The notes: generated from the letters alone by a model not told the origin. A stretch of DNA of 64,000 nucleotides from Bradyrhizobium sp. Tv2a-2 (GCF_000472425.1 NZ_AXAI01000002.1:410748-474747), one strand, 5' to 3'. Numbered from the stretch's first letter, positions 1-9,737 are shown. Numbers and translations: made by a program.

Positions 1-1118
1 CAGGTCTTAAGTTCGAGAAGTTGTCCCATCACGTCTCGGTTGCGAAGCTTGTGGAGATGATGGGCTATGCGGACCTGCGCGCGGAGCAGGCCGCGTTGCG
101 CAAGAAGAACATTCATCGTGGCATCGGCATTGCGAGCTTCATCGAGGTTACCAATCCGAGTGCTGCATTCTACGGCGTTGGTGGCGCCCGCATCTCGTCG
201 CAGGACGGCGTCGCCGTCAGATTGGATGGGCAGGGGGCGGTGATCTGCCAGACCAGTATCACCGAGCAGGGGCAGGGCTCGGAGGCGATCACCGCGCAGA
301 TCGTCGCGACCGTGCTTGGCGTTTCGCTGGAGCGAGTCCGGGTCATTCTCGGCGATACCGACCATACCCCTTATGGTGGCGGCACCTGGGCGTCGCGCGG
401 CGCGGGGATCGGTGGGGAGGCGGCGCTTCAGGCAGCAAAGGCGCTGCGCCAGAACATCCTTGAAGTTGCAGGCACAATTCTGCAGTCGACTCCGGCCGAA
501 CTCGACATCGCCAACGATGCGGTGGTGAATGCCGGCGATCGCGTGCCGCGCTTGGAGCTGAAGGAGCTGGCGAGAATTGTTTATTTCCGACCCGATACGC
601 TGCCGCCGGGGATTCAGCCGGAACTGATGGCGACGCGCCATTACGTGCCGCGGGAGTTTCCCTTCGCTTTTACCAATGGGGTTCAGGCGTCCTGGCTTGA
701 GGTCGACGTCGAGACCGGGTTCATAAAGTTGCTAAAACACTGGGTGGTGGAGGATTGCGGCACCATCATCAATCCGCTGCTGGTTGACGAGCAGATTCGT
801 GGCGGCGTCGTTCAGGGCCTTGGCGCAGCCTTGTTCGAAAAATGCATCTATGACGAACGGGGGCAGCTAACCAACGCCAATATGGCGGACTATCTGGTTC
901 CAATGTCCGGGGAGATGCCCGATATCGACATTGCCCACGTTGTGTCGCCCACGCTGGAAAGCGAATTGGGAGCGAAGGGCGCCGGCGAAGCCGGTACTGC
1001 AGGGGCCGCAGCTGCGGTCATCAACGCCGTCAATGACGCGCTGCGGCCGTTCGGGACCATTATCACCGAGATCCCCCTCACGCCGGAGATCATCCTGAGA
1101 GCTCTCGGTCGTATATGA
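1..1118 (+). CDS. Molybdenum hydroxylase (xanthine dehydrogenase family) large subunit, C-terminal part
   Basis: The reading frame is open from the left edge, so the gene begins outside the window and only its C-terminal 370 or so residues are seen. It belongs to the CoxL/XdhB-type family that carries the molybdopterin-cytosine or guanine dinucleotide cofactor and hydroxylates N-heterocycles, aldehydes or CO. Visible family marks are the QGQGSEAITAQI segment, the GGGTWASRGAG glycine-rich cofactor segment, a DCGTIINPLLVDEQ stretch, and GAKGAGEAGT near the C-terminus, which holds the glutamate equivalent to the catalytic base. The small Fe-S and FAD subunits are not in the window. Substrate cannot be told from this part. 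It ends 31 bases before the convergent alcohol dehydrogenase. Confidence 0.88.
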   Translation, partial: GLKFEKLSHHVSVAKLVEMMGYADLRAEQAALRKKNIHRGIGIASFIEVTNPSAAFYGVGGARISSQDGVAVRLDGQGAVICQTSITEQGQGSEAITAQIVATVLGVSLERVRVILGDTDHTPYGGGTWASRGAGIGGEAALQAAKALRQNILEVAGTILQSTPAELDIANDAVVNAGDRVPRLELKELARIVYFRPDTLPPGIQPELMATRHYVPREFPFAFTNGVQASWLEVDVETGFIKLLKHWVVEDCGTIINPLLVDEQIRGGVVQGLGAALFEKCIYDERGQLTNANMADYLVPMSGEMPDIDIAHVVSPTLESELGAKGAGEAGTAGAAAAVINAVNDALRPFGTIITEIPLTPEIILRALGRI

Positions 1119-1149
1119 GCCGGTAACGGTGGCCCTGCTCGTGGCCAGA

Positions 1150-2301
1150 CTATTCCGCAGCATTTGCAACCGCGCTTACAGAGCGGTTCGTAACCACCAC
1201 CTTGATTGCGTCCTCTACGCGATCACGGGCGTAACGCAGCGCGGTCGGAAGATCGGCGAGGGGAAATGTGTGGGTATGAATTTTCGTCGCGTCGAAGCGC
1301 TTCTCGGCCATTAGCTCCATGGCGCGATGGGTGGCGCTGCGGCCTTCGCCGCGGATGCCGAACACGTAAATATTGTTTCTCACGAGATGAGCGATGTCGG
1401 TCATGACCGCCTCATGCGGGAACGCCGCGAGACAGATTTTGCCGCCGCGGTTGGTCATGTGGATAGCCTGGTTCACGGTGGCTTCCGTGCCTGCGCACTC
1501 GACCACGTAGTCGGCGCCGATCCCGCCGGTCAGGCCCTTGACGACCTCGACCGGGTCTTCCTGGGCGATGTTGACGACCCGGTCCGCGCCCAGCGTTTTG
1601 CCGATTGCGAGTCTTCGCTCGCGCGTTCCCGTCAGGATAACGGGACTGGCCCCGAGCGTCTTGGCAACCGCAACCCCGAGCAAGCCGATCGGTCCGGGGC
1701 CGATCACGACCACACTTTCACCTGCGACCAATCCGCCCAATTCGGTCAGGCCATACATGGACGTCCCCGCCGTGACGACCAGCGTGGCCTCCGCGTCGCT
1801 CATCGTGTCCGGAACGCGCACCAGCGTGTTGATATGATTGACCGCATATTCGGCAAATCCGCCGTCGGTGGTGAAGCCGTTGGCGCGATGTCCCTTTTCT
1901 GGCCTCCCGTAGTTCAGGCAGGACGTGTACATGCCCTGGCGGCAGCGTTTGCATTGGCCGCAACCTGCATGAATCTCCACCGTAACACGCTCGCCGATGT
2001 TGAACTCGTCGACATCGGGACCAAGCGCGGCAACGGTTCCCATATATTCATGGCCCGGGGTGAAGTTCTTGTTGAACGGCAGTCCGCCTTGAATGCGGGC
2101 AGGAGAGCCGGCGTGGATAATCTCAAGATCGGTGGCGCAAATGGCCACAGCATCGATGCGGACCAGGACTTCCGCGCGCTTGGGCACTGGGGTCGGCTTC
2201 TCGCGCAGGAAAAGCTCATCGGGGTTGCCGAGCACCCAGGCCTTCATCTGGTCTGGGATTGGATGTTCAGAGGATATCTTCACACCAGCAGGGTTGTACA
2301 T
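1150..2301 (-). CDS. Zinc-dependent alcohol dehydrogenase, MDR family
   Basis: A 383-residue medium-chain dehydrogenase. The catalytic zinc site is seen as C55 and the GHE motif at 83-85; the structural zinc site is C114, C117, C120 and C128. The nucleotide-binding motif GPGPIG is at 201-206. The start at 2301 is supported by AAGGGGAG seven bases upstream; an internal ATG at residue 19 is possible but has no comparable ribosome site. It follows a 3-hydroxyisobutyrate-dehydrogenase-like gene by 43 bases on the same strand and is probably cotranscribed. Substrate is unknown; sequence alone places it with sorbitol/threonine dehydrogenase-like enzymes. Confidence 0.87.
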   Translation of the reverse strand: MYNPAGVKISSEHPIPDQMKAWVLGNPDELFLREKPTPVPKRAEVLVRIDAVAICATDLEIIHAGSPARIQGGLPFNKNFTPGHEYMGTVAALGPDVDEFNIGERVTVEIHAGCGQCKRCRQGMYTSCLNYGRPEKGHRANGFTTDGGFAEYAVNHINTLVRVPDTMSDAEATLVVTAGTSMYGLTELGGLVAGESVVVIGPGPIGLLGVAVAKTLGASPVILTGTRERRLAIGKTLGADRVVNIAQEDPVEVVKGLTGGIGADYVVECAGTEATVNQAIHMTNRGGKICLAAFPHEAVMTDIAHLVRNNIYVFGIRGEGRSATHRAMELMAEKRFDATKIHTHTFPLADLPTALRYARDRVEDAIKVVVTNRSVSAVANAAE

Positions 2302-2344
2302 CGGCGCTCCCCTTAGCTTTTCTTTTGGACCTGGCAGGCAGTGC

Positions 2345-3250
2345 TCAGGCAGTAGACGCCGATAATTTGTAGATTTCCAGTGCGTCTACATCCGCACCGC
2401 GGGAAACTTTCGCCAGCCTGAACAATTGCGCGGCGAGCGAGGCCATCGGCACGGGGGTCGAGGTGTCGTGGGCGACGTCGACTACGGTGTCGAGATCCTT
2501 CAGCATTGTCGCAACATGGCCCATTGGTGGGGAATGAATACCCTGCACCATGCGGGGCACGAACAATTGCAGGGGAATGGAATCGGCAAATCCGCCGGCC
2601 AACGCCTCCGGCAGACGTGCAGCATCGATCCCGGCGTTGGCCGCGAGCCGCGTTGCCTCCGCAAGCACTGCCATGGCGCAGCCGACGATCACCTGGTTGC
2701 AGAGCTTCGTGGTCTGCCCCGCCCCGGTCGGCCCCATATGCGTGAACCGTCGCGCCATGACGAGCACATAGGGGCGCACGCGCTCGATATTGGCGGCGTC
2801 GCCCCCGGCCATCACCGCAAGCGTGCCTTCCTCGGCCCCCTTGCTCCCGCCTGAGACCGGTGCGTCGATCCATTCCATGCCATTGGTTTCCATGAGCCGC
2901 TTTGCAATGGTGCGGGTGGCGTCCGGGTGGATCGACGAAAAGTCCACGATCACCTTGCCTTCGCCGGGCGCGTTCGCAAACCCATCGACGCCGAACACCA
3001 CCTGCTCGACGGCTGCAGCGTCCGTGACGCACATGAAGATGATGCCGGCGCTGGTGGCCACCTCACGCGGACAACTCGCCAACGTCGCGCCCGCTTCGAC
3101 CAGCGCAGCAGCCTTCATGGCCGACCGGTTCCAGATCGTGACCCGGTGGCCAGCCGCGAGCAGCCGGCGCGTCATAGGCGACCCCATCAGTCCAAGCCCG
3201 ACAAAGCCGAGTTTCTCTGCTTTCCCGTTCGCATTCCCCAAACTGGTCAT
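2345..3250 (-). CDS. NAD(P)-dependent beta-hydroxyacid dehydrogenase (3-hydroxyisobutyrate dehydrogenase family)
   Basis: 301 residues, the usual length of the family that includes 3-hydroxyisobutyrate dehydrogenase, tartronate semialdehyde reductase and GLYR-type reductases. The Rossmann motif GLGLMG is at 18-23, the substrate-binding signature DAPVSGG at 129-135, and the catalytic lysine pattern K182-x3-N186 in TKLCNQ. It reversibly oxidises a beta-hydroxy acid to a semialdehyde in the cytoplasm. First gene of a two-gene minus-strand operon with the zinc alcohol dehydrogenase. Its promoter lies in the 183-base gap shared with the divergent ABC importer operon. Exact substrate is not determinable. 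Confidence 0.87.
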   Translation of the reverse strand: MTSLGNANGKAEKLGFVGLGLMGSPMTRRLLAAGHRVTIWNRSAMKAAALVEAGATLASCPREVATSAGIIFMCVTDAAAVEQVVFGVDGFANAPGEGKVIVDFSSIHPDATRTIAKRLMETNGMEWIDAPVSGGSKGAEEGTLAVMAGGDAANIERVRPYVLVMARRFTHMGPTGAGQTTKLCNQVIVGCAMAVLAEATRLAANAGIDAARLPEALAGGFADSIPLQLFVPRMVQGIHSPPMGHVATMLKDLDTVVDVAHDTSTPVPMASLAAQLFRLAKVSRGADVDALEIYKLSASTA

Positions 3251-3433
3251 CAGCTTCTCCCGTCACACCCTGTCGGACCCTATCCGGCCCGTGCTTTCGA
3301 CGCCATCCAAAGCCTGGCCGGACGATTATGACCGGCTCTCCAATGGCTTGCCTCATTGTTTGAACCATGAAAGATTTGGGCTCAAGTCGAGTTGAGATGC
3401 CTTTCGGGGCCCAGAGAACTGGAGTGGGGCGTT

Positions 3434-4417
3434 ATGCGGACGATTTCGAAATGGTGCCTGGTCGCGGGGACTGCGTTCTTCCTGATCGCCGGCGCGCGTG
3501 TCTCGGAGGCCCAACAGACGATCCGCGTCGGATGGACCATTCCGGCCGAGGAATCGAAATATTGGATGATGCGTCGTCCGGCCGAGTTTCCCGATCTGGG
3601 CAAGACCTACAATATCGAATGGACGCAGTTCCAGGGCACTGCGCCGATGACCCAGGCGCTGGCCGCCGGCGCGCTTGATTGTGCGACGCAAGCTCCGCTT
3701 TCGCTCGCCAACGGCGTGGTTGGCGGTAATCTCAAGGCCTACATCGTGGCGCAGCATGTGTACGAAAAGCCGGGCGGCTTCTCTGTCTATTGGGCGGTCA
3801 TGGATAACTCGCCGATCAAGACCATTGCGGATCTGAAGGGGAAGACGGTCGGGATTTCGGTGATCGGCGGCGGCACCCAGGGGCCGTTCAACATGCTGCT
3901 GAAGCAGAACGGCGTCGACCCCGCCAAGGATATCAAGCTGGTTGAAGTCGGCTTTGCCGTTTCCGAGGATGCGCTCCGCCAGGGCCGCGTCGATGCCGTG
4001 AACATGAACCAGCCCTTTGCGGCGCGTGCCGAAGCCAAGGGGGGCACCCGCAAGCTGTTTTCGCTGTCCCAGGCCATGCCGAATATCGTGCACATTCTGG
4101 AAGCCTGCCGAGCCGATTTTGTCGACAAGAATCCTGATCTGGTAAGGGCTTACGTGCGCGACATCACCTTGGGAATGAAAAAGGCGCTCGCCAACCGCGA
4201 GGAGACTTTAAAAGTCGTCTCTGAAGTGCTGAAGGCTCCGATCCCGGTGCTCGACACCTACCTTTTGAAGGACAATGATTTCGGCAGGGACCCGGGCGCC
4301 GCGCCGAACTTTCCGGCGATTCAAAAGATGCTCGATATCTACGCAGAGACCGGAATGCTGCCCAAGATGGATGTCGCCCAATTCAAGCATCCAACGATCG
4401 TTGCGCCGCTGCAATAG
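3434..4417 (+). CDS. ABC transporter substrate-binding protein, taurine/nitrate/sulfonate type
   Basis: Periplasmic binding protein of 327 residues of the NMT1/TauA class. I place the start at the ATG at 3434 because a cleavable signal peptide follows at once (MRTISKW, then a hydrophobic core, then a VSEAQQ cleavage region) and a GGAG lies upstream; the frame extends to a TTG at 3392 without signal features. It heads a plus-strand operon with an ATPase and two permeases, interrupted by an IlvD-type dehydratase gene. An imperfect hairpin follows the stop codon. The ligand is unknown; the family binds sulfonates, nitrate, pyrimidine precursors and aromatic acids. Confidence 0.85.
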   Translation: MRTISKWCLVAGTAFFLIAGARVSEAQQTIRVGWTIPAEESKYWMMRRPAEFPDLGKTYNIEWTQFQGTAPMTQALAAGALDCATQAPLSLANGVVGGNLKAYIVAQHVYEKPGGFSVYWAVMDNSPIKTIADLKGKTVGISVIGGGTQGPFNMLLKQNGVDPAKDIKLVEVGFAVSEDALRQGRVDAVNMNQPFAARAEAKGGTRKLFSLSQAMPNIVHILEACRADFVDKNPDLVRAYVRDITLGMKKALANREETLKVVSEVLKAPIPVLDTYLLKDNDFGRDPGAAPNFPAIQKMLDIYAETGMLPKMDVAQFKHPTIVAPLQ

Positions 4418-4442
4418 GCGCGCCTAAGACGATGCCTTGGAT

Positions 4443-4472
4443 GAGCGGCGCGGCGCCGATCAGGCCGCGCTC
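4443..4472 (+). terminator. Intercistronic hairpin after the substrate-binding protein gene
   Basis: GAGC and GCGGC (4443-4446, 4450-4454) can pair with GCCGC and GCTC (4464-4472), with a three-base bulge and a nine-base loop. No run of T follows, so it is not a classical terminator. Placed between the binding-protein stop and the ribosome site of the dehydratase, it could stabilise the upstream message or lower downstream expression. Confidence 0.3.
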
Positions 4473-4487
4473 GGGAGATTCTCGCTG

Positions 4488-6182
4488 ATGAACAAATGGC
4501 GATCGCGGGTAACGACGGACGGGCTGGATCGTGCGCCGCACCGCGCCTTCATGCGCGCCATGGGCCTGGATGACGCAGCGATCGCAAAGCCGATGATCGG
4601 CGTCGTCAGCATGAAGGGCGAGCAAACGCCCTGCAACATGACCCATGATTTCCAAGTCTTGGCCGCCAAGGAGGGGATCACTGAGGCGGGCGGCTGTCCT
4701 CGCGAGTTTGCTACCGTGTCGGTTTCCGACGGCATCAGCATGAACCACGAGGGCATGAAATTTTCGCTGTTTTCGCGCGAGTTGATCGCTGACTCGATCG
4801 AGGCCGTCGTCCACGGATTGGCCTATGATGCCTTGATCGGTTTCGGTGGCTGCGACAAGACCCTGCCTGGCGTGATGATGGGGATGATCCGTTGCAACGT
4901 TCCCTCAATCTTCATCTATGGTGGCAGCGCGCTGCCGGGCCGGCTTGGCGGAAGGACGCTGACCGCGCTCGATTCCTACGAGGCGGTTGGCGGCTTCATG
5001 ACCGGCGATGTCGATCAGGCAACCCTTCTGAGCATCGAGCGGAATTGCCTTCCGACTATCGGTGCTTGTGCCGGGCAGTTTACCGCCAATACCATGGCGA
5101 TGGTGTCCGAGGCGCTGGGGCTGACCATGCCCAACGTTTCCATGATCCCGGGCGTTTACTCGGAGCGCGCGCAGGTCGCGCGGCAGGCTGGGCGCCTGGT
5201 GATGCAGATGCTGGAGCGCGCAGGGCCGCTGCCGCGGGATGTCGTCACGCGCAAATCGCTGGAGAACGCCGCGGCCGTCGTGGCAGCGACCGGCGGATCG
5301 ACCAACGCGGCGCTGCATCTTCCGGCGATCGCCAACGAGGCCGGTATCCGATTCACCATCGACGATGTCGGGGAGGTTTTTGCGCGCACGCCATTGATCG
5401 GCAATCTTCGGCCGGGCGGCAAATATACCGCAAAGGATGTCTATGACATCGGTGGCGCGGCCGTAGTCATTCGTGCGTTGCTGGAAAGCGGTCATATCGA
5501 CGGCAGCGGCCTGACCATTACCGGCCGGACGATTGCCGAGGAATACGGCAGCGCGAACGCGCCCGACGGCGAAGTCATTTACGCGACCGACAAGCCGATC
5601 ATGCCGGATGGTGGGGTGGCCGTGCTGAAGGGCAATCTCTGTCCCGATGGTGCCGTCATCAAGGTTGCCGGCCTGAGAAGCCTGAGTTTTCAAGGGCCGG
5701 CCCGGGTATTCGAGGACGAAGAGTCCTGTGTCGAAGCGGTCCGCAACCGCAACTATGTCGCCGGCGAGGTGCTGGTGATCCGCAACGAAGGTCCGGTCGG
5801 CGGTCCCGGCATGCGCGAAATGCTCGGGGTGACCGCGCTTATCTACGGCCAGGGGATGGGCGAGAAGGTTGCCTTGATCACCGACGGGCGCTTCTCCGGT
5901 GCGACGCGCGGGATGTGCATCGGCTATGTTTCGCCGGAGTCCTTTGTCGGCGGGCCGCTGGCGCTGGTAAGCGACGGCGACCGCATTCGGATCGATGCCG
6001 CGACGCGCCGGATGGATCTGTTGATTGACGAGGTCGAGCTTGCAAGGCGGCGCCAGGCCTGGAAACCAAGGCCGCCGCGGCATCGGGCTGGCGCGCTCGC
6101 GAAATACGCTCGCCTGGTCGGTCAGGCACCGCAGGGGGCCGTTACGCATGAGGGGCCTGCGGACTGGCCATGGTTCGATTAG
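4488..6182 (+). CDS. IlvD/Edd family dehydratase (dihydroxy-acid dehydratase-like)
   Basis: 564 residues from the ATG at 4488, which has GGGAG ten bases upstream; a TTG at 4437 in the same frame is less likely. The family removes water from 2,3-dihydroxy acids or sugar acids with an Fe-S cluster. The three cluster cysteines are visible: C49 (EQTPCN), C122 (GFGGCDK) and C194 (GACAGQ), along with the SDGIS segment and a C-terminal [10 protein letters not shown] motif with the catalytic serine. It sits between the binding protein and ATPase genes of an ABC operon, so it more likely acts on an imported hydroxy acid than in branched-chain amino acid synthesis. That assignment is inference from context. 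Confidence 0.85.
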   Translation: MNKWRSRVTTDGLDRAPHRAFMRAMGLDDAAIAKPMIGVVSMKGEQTPCNMTHDFQVLAAKEGITEAGGCPREFATVSVSDGISMNHEGMKFSLFSRELIADSIEAVVHGLAYDALIGFGGCDKTLPGVMMGMIRCNVPSIFIYGGSALPGRLGGRTLTALDSYEAVGGFMTGDVDQATLLSIERNCLPTIGACAGQFTANTMAMVSEALGLTMPNVSMIPGVYSERAQVARQAGRLVMQMLERAGPLPRDVVTRKSLENAAAVVAATGGSTNAALHLPAIANEAGIRFTIDDVGEVFARTPLIGNLRPGGKYTAKDVYDIGGAAVVIRALLESGHIDGSGLTITGRTIAEEYGSANAPDGEVIYATDKPIMPDGGVAVLKGNLCPDGAVIKVAGLRSLSFQGPARVFEDEESCVEAVRNRNYVAGEVLVIRNEGPVGGPGMREMLGVTALIYGQGMGEKVALITDGRFSGATRGMCIGYVSPESFVGGPLALVSDGDRIRIDAATRRMDLLIDEVELARRRQAWKPRPPRHRAGALAKYARLVGQAPQGAVTHEGPADWPWFD

Positions 6183-6272
6183 CCAAAGGTGGGCCTGTTG
6201 GCATGAAACCCGCATCGCCAAGGTCTGCGGTTTTCCGCTATGTTTGTGTCTGACGTCGAGAAAGCGGCGAGT

Positions 6273-7118
6273 ATGAACCTGATGCCATCGCGATCGGATC
6301 TCAAGGCCGAAGCCGCACCCGCTGCGAAGCCCACGATCGCCATGATCGAGATCGATCACGTTTCACAGGTGTTCCAGACTTCCTCGCGTCAGGACCATCT
6401 GGCGTTGTCGGATATTTCGTTGACGGTTGACGATGGTGCCTTTGTTTCGATCCTCGGCCCATCGGGTTGCGGCAAGTCGACACTGCTTTATATCGTCGGC
6501 GGCTTCGTCGCTCCCACTCGCGGCACCGCGCGGATGAAGGGGAATCCTATTACAGGCCCGGGGCCCGATCGCGGCCCGGTGTTTCAGGAATTTGCGCTGT
6601 TTCCCTGGAAGAGCGTGCTCGGCAATGTGATGTATGGTCCACGCCAGCAAGGCGTCAAAGCGGCCGAGGCGGAAGCGCAAAGCCGCGCATTGATCGAAAT
6701 GGTTGGCCTGAAAGGCTTTGAACATTTCTACCCCAAAGAGCTATCGGGCGGCATGAAGCAGCGCGTCGCTCTGGCGCGGACGCTCGCCTACCATCCGGCC
6801 GTGCTGCTGATGGACGAGCCATTCGGTGCTCTCGACGCGCACACGCGGACGCGATTGCAGAACGATCTGCTCAACATCTGGGAGCGCGATCGCAAGACGG
6901 TGCTGTTCGTCACCCACTCCGTGGAGGAGGCAGTGTTTCTCTCGGACAAGGTCGTGATGATGAGCCGATCACCTGGCCGCATCAGGCAGATCATCGACAT
7001 CGACCTGCCGCGTCCGCGCCGCCGAACCGAGCTTCTGCTTGATCCGCGTTACCAGAAGTATGTCGTCGACATCGAGCGCATGTTTGACGACGCCGGCGAT
7101 GATGAGCTGCAGCCATGA
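6273..7118 (+). CDS. ABC transporter ATP-binding protein, TauB/SsuB type
   Basis: About 281 residues from the ATG at 6273 (an upstream ATG at 6240 is in frame but less well placed relative to GAGAAAG). Walker A GPSGCGKST is near residues 62-70, followed by a Q-loop in the VFQEFALFPW segment, the signature LSGGMKQR, Walker B AVLLMDEP and the H-loop in VTHSVEEA. These match the nitrate/taurine/sulfonate importer ATPases. Its stop overlaps the first permease start as ATGA, so translation is probably coupled. It energises uptake of the ligand of the binding protein at 3434. Confidence 0.9.
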   Translation: MNLMPSRSDLKAEAAPAAKPTIAMIEIDHVSQVFQTSSRQDHLALSDISLTVDDGAFVSILGPSGCGKSTLLYIVGGFVAPTRGTARMKGNPITGPGPDRGPVFQEFALFPWKSVLGNVMYGPRQQGVKAAEAEAQSRALIEMVGLKGFEHFYPKELSGGMKQRVALARTLAYHPAVLLMDEPFGALDAHTRTRLQNDLLNIWERDRKTVLFVTHSVEEAVFLSDKVVMMSRSPGRIRQIIDIDLPRPRRRTELLLDPRYQKYVVDIERMFDDAGDDELQP

Positions 7119-7897
7119 GGTCGCGCGTTCTCTTTGCACGCCTCGCGCCGTTGCTAGCCTGCGTTGGACTGCTTGCCGTCTGGCAAGTCGCCGCGCTTAC
7201 CCTGAACAATGATAGTTTCCCCACCGCGCTCGATTCGATCCGGGCGATCCCTTCGATCCTCGGCGACAAGGAAGCGCTGATCAACATCCTGGCGTCGCTG
7301 CGCCGGATGGCGATCGGCTTTGGAACCGCCGTCCTTGTTTCCATTCCCCTGGGACTGCTGATGGGGCGCAGCCGTAGCGTTGCATCGTTCTTCAATCCGC
7401 TTCTGATGGTAATCTATCCGGTGCCGAAGGCCGCGCTTATGCCGATCATCATGCTCTGGCTCGGCGTCGGCGATCTCTCAAAGACCCTGGTTATCTTTCT
7501 CGGCGTCAGCCTGCCAGTGATTTACCATAGCTTTGAAGGCGCGAAGGCGGTCGAGGAGAAGATGCTCTGGTCGGGTGCGGCCATGGGATTGTCCGCCGTG
7601 GAACGGCTGGTTCGCATCGTGTTGCCAGCCGCATTGCCGGAAATCCTCACCGGCTGCCGCACCGGGCTCGTGCTGGCGCTGATCACCATGATCACAAGCG
7701 AGATGATCGCCCGGCAATCCGGCGCCGGCAATATTCTGTTCAACGCGCTGGACATGGGCCAGTACGATACCGTCTTTGCGATGATCATCATTATTGGCGG
7801 GATGGGCATCTTCCTGGACGCCGCGTTCGAACGAATGCGGGAGCGACTGGTGAGATGGTCCGAGCCGCAGTTTGACATTCCATTGAGCTTCTCATGA
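7115..7897 (+). CDS. ABC transporter permease, TauC/SsuC type (first)
   Basis: 260-residue inner membrane permease of the BPD_transp_1 fold. An N-terminal transmembrane helix is followed by several hydrophobic helices, and the ATPase-coupling loop is seen around EEKMLWSGAAMG, matching the EAA-type loop. It overlaps the ATPase gene upstream and a second permease gene downstream, both by ATGA. Two different permeases imply a heterodimeric channel rather than the homodimer common in TauC systems. Confidence 0.9.
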   Translation: MRSRVLFARLAPLLACVGLLAVWQVAALTLNNDSFPTALDSIRAIPSILGDKEALINILASLRRMAIGFGTAVLVSIPLGLLMGRSRSVASFFNPLLMVIYPVPKAALMPIIMLWLGVGDLSKTLVIFLGVSLPVIYHSFEGAKAVEEKMLWSGAAMGLSAVERLVRIVLPAALPEILTGCRTGLVLALITMITSEMIARQSGAGNILFNALDMGQYDTVFAMIIIIGGMGIFLDAAFERMRERLVRWSEPQFDIPLSFS

Positions 7898-8661
7898 ACG
7901 GACGCGACGCCACCAGGGATGTCTTGCTGGGGCTGATCCCCATCGCGCTGCTGCTTGCGATCTGGCAGGGGACGGTTTCACTCGGATTGGCGCCGCCGAC
8001 GCTTCTCCCACCGCCTGGTCTGGTGTTCATGCGAATGGCTCAGCTACTGGCAACCGCCAGCTTCAATCAGGAGATTCTTGCCACGTTGTTCCGGCTATTT
8101 GCAGGATTTTCGATCGCGGTGGTTCTCGGCATTGCCATCGGGCTGGCGGCCGCGGTCAGTCCGGCCATCAATGCAGCGGTACGTCCCGTCGTGCGGGTGC
8201 TGGCTCCGCTGCCAAAAGTGGCGCTGTATCCGGCGCTTCTACTCTTGCTGGGCTTCGGCCATGAATCGAAAATCACGCTGGTTGCCGCGGATGCGCTCTT
8301 TCCCATTCTGCTTTCAACCTATTACGGGGCTTCGACCGTCGAACAAAAGCTGATCTGGTCGGCGATGGCGGCGGGCACGCCGCCGCGCGAAATCCTGTTC
8401 AAGGTCATCCTTCCGGGCGCAGCCCCATCGATCCTGACGGGCTGTCGCATTGGCCTCGTCATTTCATGCATCGTGGTTTTCCTCGCCGAGATGATTACGT
8501 CGACGGATGGCCTTGGGCATGTTCTGATTACCGCTGCGCGGACTTTCCAGGCGGTGGACATGTTCGTGCCGCTAATCACTATCTCCCTGCTTGGACTGAT
8601 CCTCAATGGCTTGCTGCAGGCGGTGCGATCGTATTTATTGCGCGGGTTTCCGGAAGTCTGA
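7894..8661 (+). CDS. ABC transporter permease, TauC/SsuC type (second)
   Basis: 255 residues, paralogous in layout to the preceding permease, with the coupling loop in the EQKLIWSAMAAGTPP segment and about six predicted membrane helices. Its ATG overlaps the stop of the first permease. It is the last transport gene of the operon; the NicX-like gene follows after 27 bases with the ribosome site TTGGAGAG, so the enzyme is likely on the same transcript. Confidence 0.9.
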   Translation: MNGRDATRDVLLGLIPIALLLAIWQGTVSLGLAPPTLLPPPGLVFMRMAQLLATASFNQEILATLFRLFAGFSIAVVLGIAIGLAAAVSPAINAAVRPVVRVLAPLPKVALYPALLLLLGFGHESKITLVAADALFPILLSTYYGASTVEQKLIWSAMAAGTPPREILFKVILPGAAPSILTGCRIGLVISCIVVFLAEMITSTDGLGHVLITAARTFQAVDMFVPLITISLLGLILNGLLQAVRSYLLRGFPEV

Positions 8662-8688
8662 TCGATCCCGATAATTTGGAGAGAACAC

Positions 8689-9735
8689 ATGCTGGCAGAT
8701 CGCATCGAAGCGAAGTGGATCGACGCGTTCTGCGAGATATTCGAACGCTGCGCGGTCAAGACTGGCGATGTGGCGGCGATCCTTTCAGAGACGCAATCCC
8801 GAGCGCTCAACGTGCATCTGGCCGAACTTGCGCTCCTGCGGATGGGGGCGAGGCCGTTTCATATTGTAGTGCCGACGCCGCGCAACAAGCAGGCGGTTCC
8901 GGTGCGCTCGACCGGTGCCAGCGCGGCCATCCAGCGGCTTGGTCCCGTCGTGATGGCACTGCAGCAGGCGGGATTTGTAGTCGATTGCACCATCGAAGGG
9001 TTGATGCATGCGCCCGAGACGCCGGAGATCTTGAAGGCCGGTGCTCGCATCCTGGTAATCTCTAACGAGCATCCTGAAGCGCTTGAACGAATGGTGCCGG
9101 ATCCCGCGCTTGAAAAGCGGGTAAGGGCGGCCGCAAAAATGCTGCGCGGTACGAAGCGGATGCGCGTGACCTCAAAGGCAGGCACGGCGCTCGATGTCGA
9201 CATGGTTGGCGCTTCCACGGTCGGGGTGTGGGGCTGGACGGACAAGCCGGGCACGCTCGCGCATTGGCCCGGCGGCATTGTCGTCAGCTTTCCGAAGAGC
9301 GGCACCGTCAATGGTACGCTGGTGATGGCGCCCGGTGACATCAACCTCACCTTCAAGCGTTATCTGACCTCGCCCGTGAAAATGACGCTAAAAGAGGATT
9401 ATGTCGTCGATCTCGAAGGCGAAGGTGCCGATGCCGCGATGATGCGGGCTTATCTGGCGGCCTGGGGTGATCGCGAGGCTTACGCAGTGTCGCATGTCGG
9501 CTTCGGCATGAACCCTGGTGCGCGCTACGAGGCGCTGTCGATGTATGATCAGCGCGACACCAACGGCACCGAGCTGCGCGCGGTTTCCGGAAATTTCCTG
9601 TTCTCCACCGGCGCTAACGAATTCGCGGGGCGCTATACCGCCGGGCATTTCGATCTGCCGATGATGGGTACCACAATCGAACTCGATGGCGTTGCCGTAG
9701 TGCGTGATGGTGTGCTTCAGGACGTCTTTGGCTGA
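8689..9735 (+). CDS. NicX-like 2,5-dihydroxypyridine 5,6-dioxygenase family protein
   Basis: 348 residues, the length of NicX, the mononuclear Fe(II) dioxygenase that opens 2,5-dihydroxypyridine to N-formylmaleamate and descends from an M29 aminopeptidase-like fold. NicX of Pseudomonas putida binds iron through two histidines and an aspartate (H265, H318, D320 as I recall the literature). Here H269 (SHVGFG), H320 and D322 (GHFDLP) reproduce both order and near-exact spacing. The N-terminal half resembles the leucyl-aminopeptidase-T-like fold. It closes a TauABC-like ABC operon, which suggests an imported N-heterocycle or hydroxylated ring as substrate. No adjacent maleamate amidase or maleate isomerase was seen, so substrate remains uncertain. 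Confidence 0.72.
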   Translation: MLADRIEAKWIDAFCEIFERCAVKTGDVAAILSETQSRALNVHLAELALLRMGARPFHIVVPTPRNKQAVPVRSTGASAAIQRLGPVVMALQQAGFVVDCTIEGLMHAPETPEILKAGARILVISNEHPEALERMVPDPALEKRVRAAAKMLRGTKRMRVTSKAGTALDVDMVGASTVGVWGWTDKPGTLAHWPGGIVVSFPKSGTVNGTLVMAPGDINLTFKRYLTSPVKMTLKEDYVVDLEGEGADAAMMRAYLAAWGDREAYAVSHVGFGMNPGARYEALSMYDQRDTNGTELRAVSGNFLFSTGANEFAGRYTAGHFDLPMMGTTIELDGVAVVRDGVLQDVFG

Positions 9736-9737
9736 TC

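Noticed and set aside
4905..6359. 484-codon open frame on the minus strand
   Set aside because: It is antisense to the dehydratase gene, which has clear catalytic motifs; the antisense translation shows no family pattern and is a by-product of high GC content.
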